A stretch of DNA of 50,599 nt from Anaeroplasmataceae bacterium (GTDB lineage: Bacteria > Bacillota_I > Bacilli_A > Acholeplasmatales > Anaeroplasmataceae): assembly GCA_020025015.1 (NCBI GenBank), contig JAHHSV010000008.1, positions 1 through 50,599 on the forward strand, given 5' to 3'. The notes beneath the pieces are model-generated. The model was not told where the DNA came from. It did no database searches and was given only the letters and a program-made list of their open reading frames with translations. Each line of letters begins with the position of its first letter. The first letter of the stretch is position 1. The translations under genes were made by a program, and so were the position numbers. Below are positions 45,252-50,599 of this stretch, one piece after another.

Positions 45252-45962
45252 TTATTTTTTCATAGTATATTTACAATTAGGATAATTACTACAGCCAATG
45301 AAAGTTCCACTTTTCCCCTTACGTTCTACTAATTTTGCACCACATCTAGGACAAATTCCTTCTTTTATCTCATCTTGAGTTTTATGAATGTTTTCAACAT
45401 GAATTCTATTACTCATCTTAATCTGTGCCTCTTGGATCAATGTATATATCTCATCCATTTCTTCAATACTATAATGAACTCCATTATCAAACTTCTTTAA
45501 ATATGATTTTAAATCACTCAAATTAATTACATATGGTACATCAACCTTATCGGCATTATTTTGTGCAAAGACAATAATTGAATTAATCTTATACTTGCCA
45601 CCTAAAGCCTGGCTTAAATGATAAATATGTGATTTATTTTGTTTGATAGGATTCAAAAATTGATGTTTCTCATTAAATAATGTTTGAGTCCAATTTTGTT
45701 GATTCTCGCTACCAAATATCCAGCCTTTATAATTTTTAGTTTCTATACAAAATATACCATTTTCTCTAATTTCAATATGATCAATTTGATGACTCTTTCC
45801 CATATCATCAACTAAGATCAAATTATTTATTTGTCGGTGCTCAACCTTACCAAATAATAATGGATTAAGTTGATTATCAACCTTAATCTCTCCTACCTTT
45901 CCTTTAACATTATTAACTAAAGGCTTAGTTAGATCTTTAACTATACTCTTTAACAAACCCAC
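45252..45962 (-). CDS. NERD-domain protein with C-terminal zinc ribbon
   Basis: 236 aa. The NERD nuclease-related domain covers about residues 20-135: GEIKV, HQIDHIEI (Asp61), GIFCIETKNYKGWIFG (Glu74, Lys76) and W91, a PD-(D/E)XK-like core. The last 35 residues form a topoisomerase-type zinc ribbon with CPRC and GCSNYPNC. It starts at GTG after AAGGGAG. NERD plus zinc-ribbon proteins are often found in defence islands. It lies 44 nt after the helicase remnant, probably in the same transcript. Confidence 0.85.
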   Translation of the reverse strand: MGLLKSIVKDLTKPLVNNVKGKVGEIKVDNQLNPLLFGKVEHRQINNLILVDDMGKSHQIDHIEIRENGIFCIETKNYKGWIFGSENQQNWTQTLFNEKHQFLNPIKQNKSHIYHLSQALGGKYKINSIIVFAQNNADKVDVPYVINLSDLKSYLKKFDNGVHYSIEEMDEIYTLIQEAQIKMSNRIHVENIHKTQDEIKEGICPRCGAKLVERKGKSGTFIGCSNYPNCKYTMKK

Positions 45963-46006
45963 TTTAATATTCTCCCTTTAATTTTAGTAGATTAAATTTA
46001 TAAAAT

Positions 46007-47062
46007 CTAAATAATTTCTAACTTAAGCATCTTGCTCATATGCTTTAACAATTCCTTATCCTCACAATAAATATAACATCCTTTTTGACCTCTACTTAGT
46101 AGAGTTCTATAGGTGTTTCTAATGTTCTCATCAGCAAGCTTATAATTTTTCGTAGTTTTAATACCCTTTAAGGATGTATCTGTCTTAGCCCTTTTAGTAA
46201 AATCTGTTAAAACATGATTATCCTTATATATTAAATCTTTACCTATAATTACACCTACATAATCAAACTCAAGACCTTGTGATGTATGGATACACCCCAC
46301 TTGATCAAATGATGTTTCATCAATAGCCCAAGTTGATGTATTACCAAAATTCCACTTAGCATGGAAATTATTTTCTAGGTTAATATCACATATATCACTA
46401 TACATATCTTTTTTAGTTACCCAATTATAGCAGTAACCTGCAAGCATTCTTGATTTATTATTAATCTTATTCTTTTCTCTTAAAGCATCTCGCATTTTAT
46501 TAGGATCACTAAATAGTTTTATATCATAATCCATATCTAACTCATAATTAGCTGTAGGTCTAATTTCTAGCATATTATCTAAAAATGCTAAATATCCATC
46601 ACTACCATTACTCCTAAACTGAGAAACTAAATTTAATTCCTCTCCTGAATATACTGCACTACCCTCAATTTCTGCATAGTGCTTAATTAAATCAATTGAA
46701 CCAATATCAGATGTTGTTACTCTTTGATTTTCATCAATTAAGAAAACTGATACACGGGATGTATGAATTATTTCTTTAATTTGATTTTCACCTAAATTTT
46801 GAAACATTCCAGACTTACTATTCAATCTGTGAGCTTCATCTGCTATTAAACAATCAAAGTAATTGTTAGGTACATCTATAAATGAACCAGATCCTTTAAA
46901 TAAACTTTTTATATAATTTAATTTAAATTTATTTTGTTTTAGTTTTTCAAAATAAACATTACGAGGAGCTGCATTCTTGGTAACATAGTTTGCAGAATAA
47001 CCTTTTTGAATTAAATCGCAAAGTAATTGAATAGCTACAACAGATTTACCTGTGCCTAGCAA
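46007..47062 (-). pseudogene. DUF2075 / Schlafen-type helicase, 5'-truncated
   Basis: 351 codons of a DUF2075 helicase. After GTGKSVVA come YVTKNAAPRNVYF, LIADEAHRL, FLIDENQRV, SQGLEFDYVGVIIG and NTYRTLLSRGQKG, all in order, so the C-terminal two thirds are intact. The reading frame opens with a TTG inside the Walker A loop. A TGA lies five codons upstream, and the first conserved glycine of the loop is replaced by leucine (LLLGTGKS). Full-length relatives have a further 200-300 N-terminal residues, often GIY-YIG-like. No ribosome binding site is visible and the Shedu stop is 15 nt upstream. Probably inactive. Confidence 0.75.
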
Positions 47063-47077
47063 TAGTGGGGAAAATCA

Positions 47078-48208
47078 TTAACTATTTAACAAAGCATTTT
47101 CAATCAACTTTAATTTTTTTATTAATTCATCAAATGTGATAATTTCTATATCCTTTAGTTCTCTTCTAAATAGTTCGAAATTCTTTAATTGTTCAGGATT
47201 CAAAGTACTTGCATTACCAATAATTAGATAAACTTTAGGATCTAACGCTTCATAATCCATATTTGCGGTTTTATATTTAAGCGAATAATATTCCTTATTT
47301 AATGAATCCTTTTGGTTTTTAGCTTGAATAATTGCTCCTGTCAATTCTGAACTTGGAGAATATATATTATTACGATAATCAGTATTATTCATTAGCTTCG
47401 TCATAGGTGTTTTAATTTCTATTAAACATGAGTTATTCGAACCAAACTTGTACATATAATCACTAATAATACCACTTTTATTATCAATACTCTTCCCACC
47501 TAGAAAGGGTTTGTCCACTATCAACTGGAAAACGCAAGGTATTACTGTTGATAGTATGCTAGGGTTAGAAGTAAAAAAATCTTGCCAAAAGTTTTCAGAG
47601 TAATTATTAATATTTTCTTCAATGTATTTTGTATTAATTAGCTTTGCTCTTACATTGTTATAGATATTATTTTTAGAATTTAAGTCTAATTTACTAATAG
47701 TCGCATCTACATTATTAATATCATTTAAATAATTCGACACCACCTCAGGGTCTAACTCAACTAACTTTGATAAAATATTTTTACCATTAGGATTTTCGAA
47801 AATCAAATTGATTAGTTTTCTTATATCTTCTAAACTCTCAGCACTGTCAACTATCATTACTCTTCTAGTATTTTTTAAATATTCTAAACCATATTCATTA
47901 TTGATTTTTTTTAACTCTGAGCAATAATTTAAAATTATATCCAATGATTCACTAGGGATATCAACATTAAAGTATTCACCCGCTCTTAAGTCTGATAACT
48001 TTAAACTATTAAAATCTTCCCAATTTTCATTCTTTTTCTTCTTTTGAACAATTATTCTTGCTCTAACATTTTTAGTTGGATCATTAGGATTATCAACTAA
48101 AGATGGGACAAATATATATCTAAATTGTGTGTTGTGTTTTATTACTACTCCATTAGTAGTAGCAATATTATTTCCTTCTCGTTCAATGAATAAATTAAGT
48201 ACTTGCAT
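47078..48208 (-). CDS. sduA: Shedu anti-phage nuclease (DUF4263)
   Basis: 376 aa. The C-terminal half is the DUF4263/SduA nuclease: ENFWQDFF (Glu205), SDYMYKF (Asp250), LIEIKTP (Glu264, Lys266), SSELTGAIIQ (Gln295), then LIIGNAS, FELFRREL and IITFDELI. Shedu proteins are single-gene phage-defence nucleases; the N-terminal part (here residues 1-200, beta-rich then helical) is the variable regulatory domain. Begins 12 nt after the PD-(D/E)XK gene and has only a weak ribosome binding site (GGGTAAG). Confidence 0.85.
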   Translation of the reverse strand: MQVLNLFIEREGNNIATTNGVVIKHNTQFRYIFVPSLVDNPNDPTKNVRARIIVQKKKKNENWEDFNSLKLSDLRAGEYFNVDIPSESLDIILNYCSELKKINNEYGLEYLKNTRRVMIVDSAESLEDIRKLINLIFENPNGKNILSKLVELDPEVVSNYLNDINNVDATISKLDLNSKNNIYNNVRAKLINTKYIEENINNYSENFWQDFFTSNPSILSTVIPCVFQLIVDKPFLGGKSIDNKSGIISDYMYKFGSNNSCLIEIKTPMTKLMNNTDYRNNIYSPSSELTGAIIQAKNQKDSLNKEYYSLKYKTANMDYEALDPKVYLIIGNASTLNPEQLKNFELFRRELKDIEIITFDELIKKLKLIENALLNS

Positions 48209-48220
48209 ATTCTTACCCGA

Positions 48221-48742
48221 TTATAATCCTATTTCATTTAGTGGCAATGTATAATAAAAAAATGAACATCCATGTTGCAAAATGTAACTTCTTACATCAT
48301 CATATTTAGGATTTTCAAAAAAATCATTTAATATGTAAATATATTTAACTTTTATATTATTATGTAAAAACATTTTTTCATATTCTTCTTTCTTAAAATC
48401 ACAAGTTTGCAACTTTTCATCAACCGAACCATTAGTAGATTGCCATTTCTTTTCAATTATATAAATAGTATTATTTCTTGTATTGTAAAAAGCATCGTCT
48501 GGTAATAATTTTTTAGAAATATATTTCTGCCAACCATTTTTTCTTAAATGTCCAAAATGCTCATATATTTTTCCTTTCGGCAAATTATATCCAACAATAT
48601 AATCATTTTCATTTGTTACACTATTATCATCATTTACGGTATATCCATACGTTTCTAAACAAGATTTTAGTTGTGTATCTTGCTCAAACTTTAAACCATG
48701 TTTATTTGTATTTGCTCCCCCACCATGTGTATTTTTAGCCAT
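48221..48742 (-). CDS. PD-(D/E)XK restriction-type endonuclease
   Basis: 173 aa not tied to a named family. An N-terminal glycine-rich GGGANTNKHGLKFE, then PDDAFYN (Asp83) and IYIIEKKWQ (Glu97, Lys99), give a typical PD..ExK core followed by a conserved Gln/Ser. Small size and position beside a DNA methyltransferase suggest a type II restriction enzyme. GGAGGG lies 8 nt before the ATG. All Lys codons before a G use AAA, unlike core genes. Confidence 0.7.
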   Translation of the reverse strand: MAKNTHGGGANTNKHGLKFEQDTQLKSCLETYGYTVNDDNSVTNENDYIVGYNLPKGKIYEHFGHLRKNGWQKYISKKLLPDDAFYNTRNNTIYIIEKKWQSTNGSVDEKLQTCDFKKEEYEKMFLHNNIKVKYIYILNDFFENPKYDDVRSYILQHGCSFFYYTLPLNEIGL

Positions 48743-48767
48743 AGTTAAAACCCTCCATACATTTTAT

Positions 48768-48785
48768 ATATTTTAATTAAAATAT
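48768..48785. repeat. 18-bp AT-only palindrome upstream of the endonuclease gene
   Basis: ATATTTTAATTAAAATAT is perfectly self-complementary and starts 26 nt upstream of the endonuclease start codon. It could be an operator. AT-only palindromes also arise by chance in such DNA. Confidence 0.4.
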
Positions 48786-48857
48786 GTTATTTTACATTAC
48801 ATAAACATAATTTTTTCTCAAATAATTGCTAAAGATACCTTTCGGCATCCCGAAGAC

Positions 48858-49571
48858 TTAGATAGAATCTATTCTTCTTTTAGAAATATTAAAGAACTTC
48901 TTATCTTTTTCTATACCTATATACTTTCGATTTAATCTTTTTGCCACATAACATGTAGTACCAGAACCACTAAATGGGTCTAACACTATATCATTTTCAT
49001 TTGAACAAGCTTTTATAATTCTTTCAAGTAATGCTTCAGGCTTTTGAGTCGGATGATACCCAAACTTCTTTTCATGCATTTGTACAGCAGGTATAGTCCA
49101 TACATCTTGCATTTCTTCATTATCTACGTTAAACATATCATCATAATTAAATGTATGTTTACCATCTTTTTTAGCCCATATTATAAGCTCATATGAGAAT
49201 TTAAACTTGTTCTTGTAAATGAGTGGTGGTGGATCACTTTTATGCCACACAACAATATTAATTATTTTAAATCCTATTTCATCTAAATAGTTTTTAACAT
49301 CAAATATATTGTGTATGGTTCCACTTACCCAAATACTTCCTCCATATTTAAGTACTCTAAAGGATTGCTGTAACCATTCTTTAGTAAATTCAAGATGATT
49401 ATCGTAAGTAGATTTATCATCCCAATCTCCTTTATTAACAGATACAACTTTACCACTATGAATGCTTTTACCTCCATTAGATAAAAAATATGGTGGGTCT
49501 GCAAAGATTAAATCAATAGAATTAGGTTTAAGAGTTTTTAATACTTCTATACAATCTGCATTGTATAGCAA
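48858..49571 (-). CDS. Beta-class DNA methyltransferase (M2.DpnII / M.HinfI-like)
   Basis: 237 aa. The catalytic DPPY is at residues 25-28 (FADPPYFLSNGG) and the SAM loop LDPFSGSGTT near residue 200, the beta-class order for N6-adenine or N4-cytosine. KGDWDDK, GSIWVSGTIHNIF, HPTQKPEALLERII and RKYIGIEKD match the DpnA/HinfI group. There is no C-terminal extension. Starts at TTG, because an in-frame stop lies just upstream and the next residues LYNADC are the conserved beginning. Probably protects sites cut by one of the flanking endonucleases; GATC is a guess from the MutH-like neighbour. Confidence 0.9.
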   Translation of the reverse strand: MLYNADCIEVLKTLKPNSIDLIFADPPYFLSNGGKSIHSGKVVSVNKGDWDDKSTYDNHLEFTKEWLQQSFRVLKYGGSIWVSGTIHNIFDVKNYLDEIGFKIINIVVWHKSDPPPLIYKNKFKFSYELIIWAKKDGKHTFNYDDMFNVDNEEMQDVWTIPAVQMHEKKFGYHPTQKPEALLERIIKACSNENDIVLDPFSGSGTTCYVAKRLNRKYIGIEKDKKFFNISKRRIDSI

Positions 49572-49596
49572 TTATTTCAACCTTCTTTCTATTCTT

Positions 49597-49645
49597 TTGT
49601 CCTTCAAGGACAAGTTATTATAGGATTTTGTGTTGAAATATGAAA
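49597..49645 (-). promoter_or_regulatory. Methyltransferase promoter with 17-bp palindrome at +1
   Basis: Minus strand TTTCAT (49640-49645), 17 nt, TATAAT (49617-49622). Four bases downstream lies TTGTCCTT, one base, AAGGACAA (49597-49613), covering the start of transcription. No T-run follows, so it looks like an operator rather than a terminator. Confidence 0.6.
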
Positions 49646-49651
49646 TAACCG

Positions 49652-50305
49652 CTATTCATAATCGTGAATTTGTTTAATTCTTTTCATGAACTCTTTCTTA
49701 AAATAAAACGCATGATTTTTATTAGAAATATATTTTCCCATTAAATTAGAATATATTGGATGATATGGTTTTGAATCTTTACTTCTAACTTGCATTAATT
49801 CGCCACTTGAAGTGTGAATACTACCACTATTATCGATATGTTCTTTCAATTTGTCACATATTTCATAATAATCATTTTCAAGTTGCATATAAACTTCTGA
49901 ATATTCTGCATTATTTCTACCAACAATATAAGCATCATAAAAATACCACTGTTTTGGATGACCAACTTTACATACAGGAACATAAAGTATTCTATCGATT
50001 TTGCTAAATAAGTAAGTGGCTTCAAAACGTTTATTTTCTAATAATTCATCAATAATGCTAGATATTTGACATATAAACATAGTTTCTAACGGCTTACCAC
50101 TAGCATCACACTTATTAGTCTTTAATTCTCCATCTTCAAAATCTAAGCCACTACTTGTTAACTTAAGACCTAATGCTAATTCTAGTATTTGACCAGTTTT
50201 ACCTTTAGCGCGAATGATATTATCCAATTCAGCGTCTGTAAATAATTGCTCAAATGGAATATTTATAATTGTTCGCATTTTATTTAAAGCATCAATTATT
50301 CTCAT
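49652..50305 (-). CDS. MutH/Sau3AI-family endonuclease
   Basis: 217 aa, a single MutH-like domain. GKTGQILELALGL, LDFEDGELKT (Asp55, Glu60, Lys62, the Sau3AI D-x4-E-x-K spacing), GKPLETMFICQI and KQWYFYDAYIV follow the MutH/Sau3AI order. Known members cut or nick at GATC. Sau3AI is about twice this length, with a second MutH-like domain, whereas this size equals E. coli MutH. AAGGAGG precedes the ATG. Adjacent to the methyltransferase, so most likely a restriction component. Confidence 0.85.
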   Translation of the reverse strand: MRIIDALNKMRTIINIPFEQLFTDAELDNIIRAKGKTGQILELALGLKLTSSGLDFEDGELKTNKCDASGKPLETMFICQISSIIDELLENKRFEATYLFSKIDRILYVPVCKVGHPKQWYFYDAYIVGRNNAEYSEVYMQLENDYYEICDKLKEHIDNSGSIHTSSGELMQVRSKDSKPYHPIYSNLMGKYISNKNHAFYFKKEFMKRIKQIHDYE

Positions 50306-50351
50306 GATTTCAACCTCCTTCCCTAGTTTATAATTTTACCATTTTATAAAC

Positions 50352-50382
50352 AAAAAATAAACCGACCTTCTAAAACGGTTTA
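50352..50382 (-). terminator. Terminator of the right-edge membrane gene
   Basis: On the minus strand, TAAACCG and CGGTTTA with an 11-nt loop are followed by TTTTTTG. Confidence 0.75.
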
Positions 50383-50384
50383 AA

Positions 50385-50599
50385 TTAATAATTTTCTATT
50401 TTATCTTTTTTATAAACAATCCACAAAATAAGTAATCCAATTAATAATGTTATTAGAATAGATGTTACAATTTTCAATATTAGAGGCCACGAATTAATCC
50501 AAGTTTGTATTTCTATTATTTTGCTATAAAGCCAATACGTGATAAGTAAAAGAATAATAAAGAATAATAAAGAATAATAAAGAATAATAAAGAATAATA
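50385..50599 (-). CDS. Small membrane protein, 5' end outside the window
   Basis: At least 70 codons, open to the window edge. The visible part has two hydrophobic segments separated by SKIIEIQTWINSW, ends LLILWIVYKKDKIENY and is followed by a terminator. The first 17 codons are encoded by the 10-bp repeat and read as Leu/Phe/Ile/Tyr. Start codon not visible; function unknown. Confidence 0.6.
   Translation of the reverse strand, partial: LFFIILYYSLLFFIILLLITYWLYSKIIEIQTWINSWPLILKIVTSILITLLIGLLILWIVYKKDKIENY
50551..50599. repeat. 10-bp tandem repeat (AGAATAATAA), 4.9 copies to the edge
   Basis: Perfect copies, running off the window. The unit is not a multiple of three, yet contains no stop in any minus-strand frame, so copy-number change would shift the downstream membrane ORF relative to its start. 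Confidence 0.9.

Noticed and set aside
45252..48208. A named multi-gene system formed by NERD, helicase and Shedu
   Set aside because: The helicase is truncated, and Shedu is known as a single-gene system; co-function is not supported by the sequence.
48841..48854. Terminator after the methyltransferase (TTCGG/CCGAA hairpin)
   Set aside because: Only 5 bp and no T-run on the minus strand.
50551..50599. CRISPR array
   Set aside because: The repeat unit is only 10 bp with no spacers; a simple tandem repeat.
1..50599. Mycoplasma-type genetic code (UGA = Trp)
   Set aside because: UGA ends dxs and mutS2 at the expected lengths, and the tryptophans checked, such as the one in the GH84 motif NPWSHED, are UGG.

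Overview
The window looks like chromosome of an AT-rich, low-GC Gram-positive anaerobe (Bacillota), probably host-associated and near the Erysipelotrichia / gut 'Mollicutes-like' grade. The evidence is the gene families (class III fructose-bisphosphatase, MutS2, FakB/DegV, heterodimeric ABC exporters, radical 2-hydroxyacyl-CoA dehydratase, a secreted GH84 hexosaminidase), AGGAGG-type ribosome binding sites, and the standard genetic code: UGA ends dxs and mutS2, so this is not a code-4 Mycoplasma. The exact taxon cannot be fixed from the sequence alone.

Layout. 1-7650: an ABC-2 drug/Na+-type exporter, degV plus a DEAD-box helicase, then ispH and dinB, which converge with a 115-nt coding overlap, a small membrane protein and a HAD phosphatase. 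7632-16447: one long leftward operon (ABC ATPase, permease, alpha/beta hydrolase, nusB, xseA, xseB, dxs, tlyA, recN). 16489-22133: a second leftward operon (thyA, dihydrofolate reductase, plsC, an unknown membrane-anchored protein, mutS2, thiN). 22206-26413: fbp with a TIM-barrel gene, then brnQ. 26543-28678: a two-domain flavin/Fe-S/FAD enoate-reductase-like enzyme. 29038-33443: a rightward five-gene operon (YgbA-like Cys protein, DUF454, two halves of a CydDC-like ABC exporter, a small anchored protein). 34432-38215: a 2-hydroxyacyl-CoA dehydratase operon (two subunits, ATP-dependent activator) ending in a 55-codon membrane protein gene. 39783-44491: a 1523-aa secreted GH84 enzyme translationally coupled to a 41-aa peptide. 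44580-45143: efp. 45252-50305: a leftward defence island (MutH/Sau3AI-like endonuclease, DNA methyltransferase, PD-(D/E)XK endonuclease, Shedu nuclease, 5'-truncated DUF2075 helicase, NERD/zinc-ribbon protein). The window ends inside a membrane-protein ORF whose 5' part is a 10-bp tandem repeat.

How the parts may work together. A 14-bp palindromic, cre-like site (TAAAAGNGCTTKTA) occurs upstream of the enoate-reductase-like gene, of the 2-hydroxyacyl-CoA dehydratase operon (inside a good sigma-A promoter) and of the GH84 gene. It suggests one carbon-source regulator controls amino-acid fermentation and host-glycan cleavage. The dehydratase makes enoyl-CoA and the flavoenzyme could reduce a derived enoate, as in the reductive branch of Stickland-type fermentation. 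The defence island differs from the core genes in lysine codon context, which supports horizontal acquisition of its restriction-modification part.

The least explained items are the 41-aa peptide behind GH84, the structured 39.06-39.34 kb intergenic region, the 55-codon gene in the dehydratase operon, the Shedu/helicase junction and the phase-variation-like repeat at the right edge. No rRNA, tRNA, CRISPR array, insertion sequence or replication origin was recognised.
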